Assembly: GCA_963383645.1 (NCBI GenBank) | Contig: OY726571.1 | Coordinates: 84,010,619-84,074,618 of the forward strand | From: Muscardinus avellanarius | Taxonomy: Eukaryota > Chordata > Mammalia > Rodentia > Gliridae | Direction of reading: 5' to 3' | DNA: 64,000 nt | Part shown: one piece after another, positions 11,407 through 21,799 of the stretch | Numbering within the stretch: the stretch's first letter is position 1 | How the letters are laid out: every line of letters begins with the position of its first letter | The notes under the pieces: generated by a model | What the model was told of the DNA's origin: nothing | Database searches by the model: none | What the model saw: the letters and a program-made list of their open reading frames with translations, nothing else | Made by a program: the position numbers and the translations under genes

Positions 11407-11755
11407 GGGGTTTAGAATATCCCCCCAAAATCTCATGTGTTGAAAGTATGGTCCCCAGTGCAGCAATGTTCAGAGGTGGGGCCTGGGTGGTGGAGGTGGT
11501 CATGGGAGGCATATTTTTGGGAACGCTATATGTCCCTAGTCTCCTCTTCACTTGCCCAACCTACTTCTGGACACCATGACTGAGAGTGGCTTTTCTCCAT
11601 CATGTAGCCTGCCGCTGTGTTTTCTGCCTTGGGGCCGGCCGACTATGGACTGAACCTGAAACCTTGAGCCCACATAACGCTTTCCTCCCCTAAGCTGTTC
11701 TTGTTAAGTATTTTGGTCATGACAATGAAAAAGGTGACATAAACATTAAGTTTAG
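11407..11755 (+). mobile_element. MaLR-type solo LTR (MST/MLT1-like)
   Basis: Text such as AGAATATCCCCCCAAAATCT, CATGTGTTGAAAGTATGGTC and GGTGGGGCCTGGGTGGTGG followed by CACCATGACTGAGAGTGGC is close in order to the MaLR LTR consensus. Old and diverged; no internal region attached. Subfamily not fixed. Confidence 0.65.
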
Positions 11756-11783
11756 TCTGATAAGTTAATTATTTGGTATGAAG

Positions 11784-12001
11784 CTGGGCGTGGTGGCGCA
11801 CACTTGTAATCCCCACGCTTGGGAGGCTGAGACAGGAGGATCGCACCGGTTCGAAGCCAGCCTCAGTTGCTTAGTGAGGCTCTCAGCAACTTAGTGAGAC
11901 CCTGTTTCCAAATAAAATATATAAAAAAAAATAGGTCTGGGAGTATAGCCCGAAGGTAGAAAGCCTCTGGGTTCCACCCCCAGTACCACACACACAAAAA
12001 A
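11784..12001 (+). repeat. B1-dID type SINE, undeleted A-type
   Basis: Complete copy from CTGGGCGTGGTGGCGCACAC to CCACCCCCAGTACCACACAC. Flanked by a near-perfect duplication: ATTTGGTATGAAG at 11771-11783 and AGTTGGTATGAAG at 12004-12016. It keeps the full 'cttagtgaggctctcagcaa' segment that the hairpin subfamily lacks. Confidence 0.93.
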
Positions 12002-12189
12002 TTAGTTGGTATGAAGACCCCCCTCCCAGAAAGAAGGCACATCCTTATTTGCTCTAGACATGGCCCCAGTCGCATGATTCCAGCTCAGGAGGAACTGTCC
12101 CCTCCCAATCTGGCTCTGGGTGAGCACAGGCTCTCACTGCTTTCTCATTTACTTGCATATAAAAGAGACTGGAAATGTAGGTGTACAAT

Positions 12190-12400
12190 AGATCATTCTT
12201 TGGGACAGGATGGACAAATGGGCCAAATCTAGCCGCCACCTGTTTTGTAAATAAAGGTGTGTTGGAGCATGGCCTTACGTGTTTAATTATTTTTTCTGGC
12301 TGCTTCTACGTAGCACTGAAGAGCTACAACAGACGCCATGTGTCTGAAAGCCTGAAATATTACCTGGCTTGTTATTGAGACAGTCCCAAACCTTGCTGGC
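12190..12400 (+). mobile_element. hAT-like non-autonomous DNA transposon relic
   Basis: AAATGGGCCAAATCTAGCC, TGTTTTGTAAATAAAGGTGT, GGAGCATGGCCTTACGTGT and GTGTCTGAAAGCCTGAAATA reproduce in order a familiar mammalian-wide element ('tttgtaaataaagttttatt ... gcctaaaatatttac'). I believe it belongs to the hAT-Charlie group, but the exact family is unsure. Confidence 0.6.
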
Positions 12401-12509
12401 GTTCTGTCCTCCCAGAGTGGGTGGTTGAATTGCCACTGATGTAGATGGGAGAATGTAGAGACAGAAAAAATGAGGGTGCTTTGGAGAAGATGTTTACCTT
12501 TCAGGTTCA

Positions 12510-12575
12510 GAAGAGAAGGAAGTTAGTGAAAGAAAGAGAAAGCGAGAGAAAGAGAAAGAGAATGAGAACGGAGTG
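12510..12575 (+). repeat. Purine-rich GAAA/GA simple repeat
   Basis: GTGAAAGAAAGAGAAAGCGA continuing as imperfect GAAA/GAGA units to about 12568. Confidence 0.8.
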
Positions 12576-12715
12576 CTGAGTAATATGGAATCTGAGGGAG
12601 GCCAGAAATCTGTTGTTTTGGTTTTGATGGTAAAATACGAATAACAAAGCTTGCCATTAGTAACATTTAGTACATTCACAACGTGCAAACCATTACCACT
12701 GTCTAGTTCCAGAAC

Positions 12716-12947
12716 TTTTTTTCGTCTTTTTATTTTATTTTATCTTATTTTAATTTTTGGCACTGGAGGCTAAACCCAGGGGCATTTTACCTCCAACCTA
12801 CACCCCAACCCTGTTTTACTTTGAAATAGAGTTTCTCTCAGTTGCTGAAGATCTTACCAAGTTGCCGAGACTAGCTTTGAACCTGTCATCCTTCTGTCTC
12901 AGCCTCCCAAGAACTGGGGTTAGAGGTGTGCACCACCACCTCTGGCT
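12716..12947 (-). repeat. B1-dID type SINE inside old L1
   Basis: Minus-strand copy with a TTTTATTTTA-type tail. Flanks TAGTTCCAGAAC (12704-12715) and TAGTTTCATAAC (12948-12959) are the diverged target-site duplication. Head ends CACCACCACCTCTGGC. Confidence 0.85.
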
Positions 12948-13105
12948 AGTTTCATAACATTTCTTATCATCCAAACTACAACCACATATTCATTCTCCCT
13001 TTTCACTAGCCCTGGCTGCATTCCGTTTGTACGAATTTTCCTGTTCTGGATATTTCAAATAAATGGATTATCCTTTTGCATCTGGTTTCTTTCACTTAGC
13101 ATAAT

Positions 13106-13567
13106 TGTCTTTATTTTCTATTGCTATGACAGCACACCTGAGACTGGGTGATTTGTAATGAAAAGAGGTTTATTTTGGCTCATAGATTTGGGGGTTGTAA
13201 GGTCCAGGATTCCTTGGCTGCATCTGTTGAGGGCCTTGCTCTGTGGCTGCTTCATGTCACTGTGGAGAGCAGAAGGGAAGTGAGCCCACATGGATGGAGA
13301 CATCGCGTGGCCACGGAGGATGCGAGGCGCAGTCCAAGAAGCCGAGCTCTCCTTATAATAACCTGTTCTTGTGGTAACTGATCTAGTCCTCGAAGAGTTA
13401 GAACTCACTCTTGCAAGATGGCATTGGTCTTACTCAAGGGCTCTGCCCCCATAACCCAGATACTGCCCGTCAGGTCCCACCTTCAGGTCCCACCTCCCAA
13501 CACTGCTCCACTGAGGAATTAAGCCTCAGCAGGAGCTTTCGTGGGGCTAAACCATCTTCAAGGTGCA
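13106..13567 (-). mobile_element. MaLR-type solo LTR (MST/THE1-like), minus strand
   Basis: Starts TG and ends CA. TTCTATTGCTATGACAGCAC, ACCTGAGACTGGGTGATTTG and AAAAGAGGTTTATTTTGGCT are the reversed MST/THE1 LTR 3' part, and CCTCCCAACACTGC lies near the other end. It cuts an L1 between CATAAT and ATGTTTTC, so the host L1 is older. Confidence 0.75.
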
Positions 13568-13800
13568 ATGTTTTCAAGGTTCATCCATGGCATAGCATAT
13601 ATTAAAACTTCATTTCTTTTTTAATGGCTGAAAAATATTTCCTTGTATAGATAGTCTACATTTTGTCCAATCACCTGTTGATGGACATTTGGGTTGTTTT
13701 CACCTTTTGGAGTATCTGAAAAATGCTACAGTGAACATTTGTGTACAAGTATCTGGACACCAGTTTGAAGTTTAATGAAAACGAAAACCATTTTGCACAC

Positions 13801-14300
13801 GGAAATGCATGAAGAACATGCTCTCAAAATAAAGAACTATAACCAAATTATGCTTATAGCTATATGAACAAGTTTAGTATCTCAGTGGTTTTTCATTGTG
13901 CTTAAAGAATGGGTTATATGTGTCATGGGTTGGCATTAGTCCACAGACTACATTTAGGAACCACTAGTGAATACTACTTTAAAAATTTTACTTGGCTGCT
14001 TCTCAGAATTCAGTTTCTTGGGGATAGGAATCTTCTGTCTGAAAAATGGTGACATTTTTCAGACTCCAGGGTAGGGTACATGACCTCATGTATATATGAT
14101 CTCTAGTGAGGCTGAGCATTGGGTACCTGGCCTGTCTGGAAGAGTACTGTACCTTAAAATTTTTCATCTGCCCTAGTATTCACTTGACATGGAGCACCGT
14201 GAAAGGTTCTTGGGAAGCTTCTTTTGCCATGCTGGGCAGACTCCTTAGGCAGTTTTCATTCCTCATCATGCAAATTTCCAGCAAATCTAGTGGAGTCAAA
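13801..14300. other. Unique intronic sequence
   Basis: No gene. A possible small hAT-like fragment at about 13890-13970 is too diverged to call. Confidence 0.3.
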
Positions 14301-14312
14301 ATCCCCATTGAG

Positions 14313-14485
14313 CCGGGCGCACGCTTGTAATCCCCACCCTTGGGAGGCTGAGACAGGACGATCTCACAGGTTCGAAGCCAGCCTCAGCTACTTAGTGAGG
14401 CTCTCGGCAACTTAGTGAGACCCTGTTTCCAAATAAAACATAAAATAGGTCTGGGAGTGTAGCCTCCTGGCTTCCACCCCCAGTA

Positions 14486-14528
<43 letters not shown>
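14313..14528 (+). repeat. B1-dID type SINE with (CA)n tail
   Basis: Flanked by a perfect 12-bp duplication, ATCCCCATTGAG, at 14301-14312 and 14529-14540. The tail is not poly-A but (CA)n, 14488-14526, continuing the SINE terminus CAGTACCACA. The ID-like part lacks several bases after GTGTAGCC. Confidence 0.95.
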
Positions 14529-14805
14529 ATCCCCATTGAGCACTTCCCCTCGTTTCAGCACTGTACCTATTCTCTGAGTATGTTTGGAAAGAATATTCAA
14601 ATCATTGTTGTGTTGTTTCAATTTTAACTCGAAACTGAAATCAAGTTTGGGGGCATTTTTGGGCAGTGACAGATTTTTGAATTTTTCACCAGGCACTCTT
14701 TCTTGTCTCCTTTCTTTGTAATGTTGACTAGACAAGCCAGTTGTTTTTCTGAGTTGGTGAACTCTGGCAGGCGCAGTGCATGGGGAGCCATATTAAATGT
14801 ATTGA

Positions 14806-15016
14806 AGGCCGGGCATGGTGGCGAGCCTTGTAATCCCTGTGCTTGGGAGGCGGAGACAGGAGGATCGCGCAGGTTCAAAGTCAGCCGCGCTGGCTTAAGA
14901 GACCCTGTTTCCAAATAAAAATATAAAAATAGGTCTGGGAGTGTAGCCCAGAGGTAGAAGGGTTTCTAGGAGCCCCAGCACCACCAAAAAATAAAAATAA
15001 AAAAATAAAAAAACAA
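14806..15016 (+). repeat. B1-dID type SINE, hairpin (A) subfamily
   Basis: Flanked by TAAATGTATTGA at 14794-14805 and 15017-15028. The head contains AAGTCAGCCGCGCTGGCTTA, a one-mismatch copy of the hairpin. The tail is A-rich with AATAAA-like units. Confidence 0.95.
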
Positions 15017-15164
15017 TAAATGTATTGAGTGAGTTTCTCTAGGTAGACGGAAAGATTTTTTGGCAGGGGCGGGGGTTGGAGGGTTGTTTTGAGATGAAGT
15101 GATTTTGCATAGTGGATTTTGCAGACTTTTGCCATCTATCTATTTATATGTATCTACTTATTAG

Positions 15165-15366
15165 TCATATTGGAGATTAAACCCAGGGTTTTTGCATTGC
15201 TAGGCAAGTGCTTAACCATTGAGCTATATCATTGCCATTTTTATTTTTATTTTTTTTTTCTTGAGACACTGTCTTGTTAAGTTGCCCAGGCTGGCTTAGA
15301 TCTTGTGATTTTCCTGCCTCAGCTCTCTGAATAGCTGAGATTATAGGCATGTGTTACTGTGCCTTC
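15165..15366 (-). repeat. Old two-part SINE, minus strand
   Basis: ID-like GGAGATTAAACCCAGGG, GCTAGGCAAGTGCTTAACC and ATTGAGCTATATCATTGCC, then T-rich linker and a B1-like head (TTGAGACACTGTCTTGTTAA to TGTTACTGTGCCTTCC). It keeps the central ID region lost from the commoner SINE, so it may be an older ID-B1 fusion. Confidence 0.75.
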
Positions 15367-15369
15367 CTT

Positions 15370-15457
15370 GCTTCAGTGAGACTCTGTTTCAAAAAAGACT
15401 AAACAAATAGGGCTGGGGGTGTAGCTCAGAGGTACAGTGCTCCTGGTTTCTATTCGC

Positions 15458-15508
<51 letters not shown>

Positions 15509-15530
15509 AAATAAAATAAAATAGGTGTTG
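15370..15530 (+). repeat. 5'-truncated SINE with (CA)n tail
   Basis: Starts in the head at CAGTGAGACTCTGTTTC, runs through GGGCTGGGGGTGTAGCTCAG and ends in (AC)n at 15462-15503, then A-rich. Confidence 0.85.
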
Positions 15531-16519
15531 AGCAAGTATTGAAGTTCGTCTGTTTTTTTTAATTCAATTTTTTCATAGACTAGAGTGGTTTTTAAATTTT
15601 ACTACTCACCCATTTTGCAGTTTTGACTAGTTGGGGAACTTTTGAATTATTTAAATTGATATAGTATTTCCTTTCCATTGAGTTGTCTTTCATCCTTACT
15701 GATTTTTATATAAAGGCTTTAACATATTCAAGCATAATGAAAAGTTCATACTGTTGCCAGACTACTATTATGGGAATTTTGGTTTTAATTGTTAAAAAAC
15801 TACAGAGTGCATTAAAAGAAATTCTTTTATCTAGTCCAGGCAAGTGATTGGGAGCCCAATCCTAGAAATCATAGGAGGTTTACATATACAGGGTACAACA
15901 GTTGCGGAGGGATTAGGGTTGGGTCTAGAAATTACTGTTGAGCTCTTTGAAGAGCTTATGCGACTTAACCTTTATGGGCTTTGATTTTTTTCCCCTCTGT
16001 ATATATACAGTTCAGGAAATAGATATAAATATTCACGAAAGATAAAGGCATCTAAATTTCCCTTTAGCTTGCCTAACTTAAAATTTACTGCATGTGTACT
16101 GGAACCAAGAATTTCGAGAGATGTAAAGTTTGGGTTTGGGGAAGATTTCAGGAGTTAACCTGCTTGCTGGGCATCTGATGACGGCTCTCATGGAAGAGGC
16201 AGCAGCGATGTTCCGGAACATGGGCTGAGGCTGCCCCTCTGGGGGTGTGGAAAGGAGTGAGCTGTGGGGTTTCCCAAGTGAAGACACTTACAGAACAACC
16301 AGGTGGCAGTTTAGTCTTCCTCGGGCCAAACAACCAAGTGTGCTTTGAAAGGTTATCTTTATAACTCCATGGTTTCTGTTTCCTCTTTAATTGTAGTAAG
16401 GTTGTATTAATAGGCAAACATTTTCATCAGGAGTGATGCGGGCAAAAGACCCATTTCTACTATTTGAATCCTTGCCTTGAAATCTAGGGAAGTCTGTTTG
16501 TTTAACAAACAAAGGCAGA
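15531..16519. other. Unique intronic sequence
   Basis: A/T-rich, no gene or repeat recognised, apart from a CTCF-like motif at 16296-16309. Confidence 0.35.
16296..16309 (+). promoter_or_regulatory. CTCF-like motif (13 of 14)
   Basis: CAACCAGGTGGCAG matches the core consensus CCASYAGRKGGCRS at 13 of 14 positions. A motif match alone does not show binding. Confidence 0.4.
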
Positions 16520-16635
16520 GGAGAGTCAGGTGAACACGAGTTTGATTCCTGACCTTAGTACTTACTGGGTGCTGTGGGCAACTAAATCTCTCTGTACCAC
16601 CCTTATCTGTACCAGGAAGTAAAAAAAGAGCCTTG
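16520..16635 (+). repeat. MIR-like ancient SINE
   Basis: GAGTTTGATTCCTGACC, ACTTACTGGGTGCTGTGGGC, AACTAAATCTCTCTGTACC and CCTTATCTGTACCAGG follow the MIR sense order (ttcgaatcccggctctgcc, then acttactagctgtgtgacc, then acctctctgtgcctcag). Confidence 0.7.
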
Positions 16636-19168
16636 CGCAATAGCATCCAGGAAATGGGGGCGCCATGGCCCTCTCACTTTGATTTTTCCAGTGATCAGTC
16701 TGGGTGCTGGCGATGATGTCTGGCCTCCCAATGGGCTGATGAGTCTTTTGCAGTGGAGTCCTGGGGAGGGGCAGGTACCGCCACAGGACTAGTCTCTGGC
16801 CCTAATCACTGGAAATCCACCCCAGGGCCTCTTGCTTGCCATTCCTCCTTCCTCTTTCTTCTCCACTCCAAGCCTCTGATGCTTTTGCTGCCAAGAGCGG
16901 GACCATCCCCTTCCATTCCGTCATTATCCACTGGAGCCCCATTTCCCCCTATGTTCTGATGTCCTACCTGAGCCCCGTGTGATGAAGTTGTCAACAGAGA
17001 GTGCTGGGGATAATTCTAATTCTAGAAGGCAAAGAGGTGCTCCACAGCACTGCCTGGTCAGAACTGAGCAAGCCATTGCGCGCACACACACACACACACA
17101 CACACATGCATTATTCAGTCTCATTCTTCATACTATGCAGTTCAGGAACGAAATGTGTGTTCAACTGAATGTCCTTTCCTGGGAGAAATGGGTATATGTT
17201 CAAATAACTGATTTTGTATGTATTCTCAGAGGGATTTACCCACCCCCTTCTCATCAGTTCAAAAGCCCACAAAACTTAGGTTGTGGCCTGACCCCTGTAG
17301 TTCTGGGGAAGGGCTGCTTTCTGGATTATACTCTGCAGGAATTTGGATTCTTTTTCTTAAAAGCAGTTTTACCGGTTTAAGAATGAGGCGGGCTGCTTAA
17401 GGTGGAGGTGGAGAAGGGACAGTAAAAGAAGAGGAAGCAATTATGAAGGGAGAGGAAGAAAGGGTAAATGCTAGAAGGCTCCAGAAGCTCCAAGAAGCCC
17501 AGAAAGGTGGTAACGTTGGCTGTTTAGTCCACACTCTCCTCTGTGGAAGAGTTCTTGTAGGTCCTGATGAGGCATTGTCTATATTTAATCCCCAGTGAAA
17601 TTTGTATTGACACAGCCCAGCTGGTTATATCCAGGTGGTAAAGCAGGCCACACCCAGGCAGGCATCTGCCCTTCTTGTGTCTTGAGGAAGAGTGGCTGGG
17701 GGAGACCAGTGTGTTTTGTTTTCAAGTTCATCAGCAAAAGGGGGAGGTCGCTTTCTTTTTGCCTTGTACTTTACAAGGTGGACCCTGTATGGGCCTGAGC
17801 CATGAGCTTTATTTAAAAGCTTGGCCAGCCATGTCTTGTTTTTCACTGAGGCCTGCATTCATTTCCCATGTTGCCTGAAAATCCCACACACCGCTGTGGA
17901 GGTGGAGGCCGGTGGGAGAGCCTGGGTTTGCACGGTGGCCTTTGGGTCTGGGTGGCCGCATGTGCGTGGCCCAGGAGCCATCTCGCCAGGCCCTGTCCTC
18001 TGCTCATGTGGCTTCCGAGATTCAGCTGCCTCTGTGTCCCAGGAGATCCCTGTGATGCAGCCTTTCATTCCAGAACCCCCCCCCCCCCCAATCCCTTGTG
18101 CCGCCCACCCTAGTCCTTCCGTTCAAACTGTGACTAAACCCTTCCTCGCCCTATGGCCAGTTCCATTGCAGGGCCCTGAGCTGGCTTTCCCCCATTTCCT
18201 CTCTCATAATCACTGAAATCCACACCAGGATCAGCTAATTTTCTAGATTTGGAGCTCATCCCAAAGAATAGGTTGCCTTTTTTTTTTTTTTTCCTTTTAG
18301 TGATTTAATCTTTGCTTTGAAATTTTTTTTTTCTTTTTTTCTAAATAAAAGTCACCTTTTGCAACTGAAGTAGGAACAACTCATGACCTAGGATTGGATA
18401 GCAATCTTAAAGTGGGTCTGGGATCTTTTCTGAATGATTGCTTAGGAGTCTCCAGGTACTGAAGAGTATAAGGGACTGACTATAGGGGGGTGAACGCATT
18501 TGGGGGTTCCGTGGTGAGGAATATTCTCCTCTAGAGATGTCTCATCAGGTAACCTGCTTAGCACCTCCTTGGTCTCTGTTAAGATTGTCAAAGACATTTG
18601 CTTATATATTTTAGTTCAAATGTTAGTTGCTTTTAATGGTTTTATATTATTTTGAGTGAGGTGATATAACCCAGGGGAATAAATGCAAACAGAATCACAG
18701 TTCATTAGTTTTTGACATATGTAAACACTTCTAAAAGAGTTCCTGCAATGTTTCCTGAAGATCGCATTTCCAGATGTTCATATTCCAACTCTGCTTCTCC
18801 TGATAGGGAGGTTATGATACCTTTGTTGTTGGGAATATCGCTCTGGTGTATTTCTTAGTTAAGTTTTGTTAAAAAATGTACTCTGTGAAAGCACTGCATT
18901 AACTTGATTGATTAAACTTAAATTTAATTATACCATATAGTAATGCCGAAATGTAGATAGTTATCATAAGTTAAAATCTGACTCTTAGATCCAAATAGTA
19001 ATCATGATCTCACAGGTCTCCTGCAGCTCTGACAAATACTTTCAAAATTTATGAGTTGCATTCTGAGTCTCTGCTACAGAAGAGACTCCCAGTTTCATGG
19101 TTCTCATACTAATTTTCCCCAAGAATCAGGATTCTACATCCAAGGCCAGTTCCGAACAAAATCAGATA
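16636..19168. other. Unique intronic sequence with a CA repeat
   Basis: About 2.5 kb with no gene. Holds (CA)n at 17083-17106, a C-run at about 18077-18089, a T-run at 18280-18292 and no confident transposon. Confidence 0.4.
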
Positions 19169-19594
19169 CAGTTGGTCCTCCCTGTTGATGGTTTCTACAT
19201 CTGGATTCAGCCAACTATGAAACAAAAATACTCAGAAAAATATTGCATCTGTTCTGAACATGTGCAGATTTTTTCTTCTTATTATCCCTTGGACGATATA
19301 GTATAACAACTATTGATGTAGCATTTACATTGTATTAGGTATCATAACTAATCCAGAGATGATTTAAAGTATAAAAGTGGGGAGGGTGCAACTGCGGCTC
19401 AGTAGTCGAGCACTTGCCCGGCCTGTGTAAGAGCCAGCACCTCGCTTCACCAGCAAAACCAAAAGTAATCAAGAAGATTGTGTAAGTTCTCCATGAATGC
19501 ATAGGCTTTTGTGTAAGGGTCCTGAGCATCCACAGATTTTGGTATCTGGAGGGGGGTACCAGAACCAATCCTCTGAAGGCAATGAAGGACAGTG
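19169..19594 (+). mobile_element. Tigger-derived MER2-like DNA transposon
   Basis: CAGTTGGTCCTCCCTGTTGA ... TCTGGATTCAGCCAACTATG ... CTGTTCTGAACATGTGCAG ... AGTATAACAACTATTGATGT ... GTGAGCATCC-type text ... TTTGGTATCTGGAGGGGGG ... AAGGACAGTG follow the MER2-like (Tc/mariner Tigger) order. The ends are inverted (CAGTTGGTCC / GAAGGACAGTG partly) and are flanked by TA on both sides (19167-19168 and 19595-19596), the expected target duplication. It is interrupted by an ID-like element. No transposase frame. Confidence 0.8.
19385..19458 (+). repeat. ID-like SINE inside the MER2-like element
   Basis: GTGCAACTGCGGCTCAGTAG, CGAGCACTTGCCCGGCC and an altered 3' part (CCAGCACCTCGCTTCACC) with a short A-rich end. 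Confidence 0.65.
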
Positions 19595-19746
19595 TATGCC
19601 ATTGATGAGTGCCCAGAACAGGATGAAACTGGGGTGGCATCTTACCCAAAGTGGGTTGGAGAGGGAGAGGGAAGGTTTTTCTGCTGGCTACAGAGTGAGG
19701 CTCTTTCTGAGTTTCTCTGCTGATTTCTTTTTTCTTCTCTCTTTCT

Positions 19747-20173
19747 CATACTGGGGATTGGAACCAGAGGCTTTCTCCTTCCTAGCTACATTCCAACCTT
19801 CTTTATGTTATTTATTTGTTTATTTTTTGGTGGTACTGGGGTTCCTGGAAACCCTCCTATCTCCGGGCTACACTCCCAGACACCTATTTTTTATATATAT
19901 ATTTTTTACTTTGGAAACAGGGTCTCTTAAGCTAGCGAGGCTGGCTTTGAACCTGTGCAATCCTCCTGTCTCTGCCTCCCAACCGTGGGGATTACAAGCG
20001 TGCGCCACCAGGCCCGGTGTTTTTTATGTTATTTTTTTTAAAATAGGGTCTCGTTACAGTTGCTGAGGGTCTCATTAAATTGCTGATGCTGTCCTCGAAC
20101 CTACGACCCTTCTGTCTCAGCCTTCAAAGTACTGGGATTACAGGCACGTACCTTACCTCCATGCCTGGCTCTC
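19747..20173 (-). repeat. Older SINE split by a younger SINE
   Basis: The older minus-strand copy has its tail at 19747-19801 and its head at about 20037-20173 (AGGGTCTCGTTACAGTTGC to CTCCATGCCTGGC). A younger copy lies between. Confidence 0.85.
19814..20022 (-). repeat. B1-dID type SINE, hairpin (A) subfamily, nested
   Basis: Flanked by a perfect 12-bp duplication, TTTATGTTATTT, at 19802-19813 and 20023-20034. Contains GGTTCCTGGAAACCC and CTTAAGCTAGCGAGGCTGGC. Confidence 0.93.
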
Positions 20174-21044
20174 TGCTGATGTCCTGCACCTGAAAGTCAG
20201 AAGTTGGTCAGGTGTTGTGTAGCCATGGCGACATACTAGAAAGCTCTAGTGAAAAAACACAGGGGAAATCTTGACTCCCAACCTGGATCAGTATTGATCT
20301 TTCGTTTTGTAAGGAACACCCTGTTATTTGCTTCTTTCCCTGTCCTGTTTCTGTCTCCCCCCATTTCCTTTCGGTTTTTTTCTTTCCCATCTCCCATCCC
20401 ACTTTTCCCTCTTCTCTATGTAAGGCCTTCAGGTATTGTAGTGGGAGCAGCTTATCATCTGGGTCAGAGTTCACATGTCAGGACAAGAGAGTGGCCGGCG
20501 GGCGGCAGTGGCAGTCCTTGTCCCACTGTGGTGGGGTCTGATCGCCTGTGGGTGGTCATCGTGCCTTCAGGAGACTTTCTGGACCCAGCGGTGAAGTCTT
20601 ATTTCAGTAGCTCCGGAACCAGTGTTAATGGTGTGTGTAGGTCGTGGTCCAGGGGGAGCTGGCGCTTTTCCGACTCATCCCTCTCATCTCACCCTTGAAA
20701 CATTTCTTGTTCTACGGTGTGTCAGATCTTTGCAGCCCTTCCCTGCTGATCCCTGGGGTGCCTTTCTCCTTCCTTTGTGCTGGGATATTAATCGTCAGTG
20801 TTGGTCTCTAGCAAACACAGTGATCCGGATGCCAGCGGCAATCTGAAGGCTAGCAGATGACTCATTCAGACACGGTAGGAAGAGTCTAGAGAACAGCCCT
20901 CAGACGAGAGCTGAGATGCAGAAGCAGAGAAAGTGTAAGCTGGAGGGGCGGATTGCTCCGCGCCGTGTCTTTAATGAAATCAGTAGGGCAGAGGGTCCTA
21001 ATAAACCTCAGCCAGAGTCTGAAATTGTGCCTGTGCACCTGAGT
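20174..21044. other. Unique intronic sequence
   Basis: A pyrimidine-rich stretch (20330-20425) followed by a more G+C-rich part (20480-20720). The open frame at 20249-20698 has no recognisable domain. No repeat family seen. Confidence 0.35.
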
Positions 21045-21215
21045 TAACATCTCCTCTCTGATAATTCTGTGGCCTTGAGGGAATTACTTACCTCCCTCCC
21101 CTTGCCTCACTTTTCTCTTGTAAAGTCAAGATAATAGTATTGCCTACTTCGGCAGTGGGGATTAAAGCACACAATGCCTGGTATGTAATAAACACTCATT
21201 AATGTTTTACTATTA
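21045..21215 (+). repeat. MIR-like ancient SINE
   Basis: GGCCTTGAGGGAATTACTTA, CTTGTAAAGTCAAGATAATA, GTGGGGATTAAAGCAC, AATGCCTGGTATGTAATAAA and CACTCATTAATGTTTTAC match MIR sense order closely, through to its 3' end. Confidence 0.85.
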
Positions 21216-21799
21216 ACCATCATGAACATAAATCTACCTTAACTCTACCTCCTTTTCTGGAACACATGCTATAATTTGAGAGAAATAATCAGTTCCTTGC
21301 ATGTCCAATTAAATATGCTTTTATTAAAGTACTTGATATTGGCAAATTCTATACCGAAGGTTCTTTTGTTTGTCAGCAGTCATTCTGAGGCCTACTAACA
21401 AGCAGAATATTTCCGATCCCGTTTGTTCCTGTAACTATAAAACCACATGTAAAATAGTTACAGTCACTCAGTACATTATTTTTTAAGAATAAATGTCTTT
21501 CTCCTATGAGAATATTCATTGAGGTTTTTTATTTGGGATGCAGTTACATGACAAATTGAGACTAGTTTCCAACTTTCTGATATATTCCCAGAATTCCCAA
21601 ATCGTAACCCAAACAAAACGCCAGATGATGGGGGTCTGATGGCCTGAGTTCATTGTTACCCCACAGGGGCTCTTCTGCGTTAGCGATCAGGGCAGTGACG
21701 TGGAGCTCACCATGAAGAGTAGTATTCCAGCGTCTGTCCGAGGGATGGGCAGTTCTGGAGTTGCACACAGGGCTCTCCCCAACCTTGGGTGCACAGCCC
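21216..21799. other. Unique intronic sequence
   Basis: No gene or repeat recognised. Confidence 0.3.

Larger units (their letters stand above)
12625..13800 (-). mobile_element. Old L1 3' region, minus strand, broken twice
   Basis: Three pieces (12625-12715, 12948-13105, 13568-about 13800) read as one reversed L1 3' region: AACATTTAGTACATTCACAA ... TCTAGTTCCAGAAC, then TCTGGTTTCTTTCACTTAGC, then ATGTTTTCAAGGTTCATCC and TTGATGGACATTTGGGTTG. They are separated by a SINE and a MaLR-type LTR. No coding part is kept. Confidence 0.75.

Noticed and set aside
16660..16680. Another CTCF-like text (GGGGGCGCCATGG)
   Set aside because: The left half of the motif does not fit the consensus.
19497..20066. 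189-residue plus-strand open frame
   Set aside because: Runs through the MER2-like element end and two nested SINEs; the protein is translated repeat.
20249..20698. 149-residue plus-strand open frame
   Set aside because: Crosses a pyrimidine-rich tract, no family signature or splice context that supports a gene.
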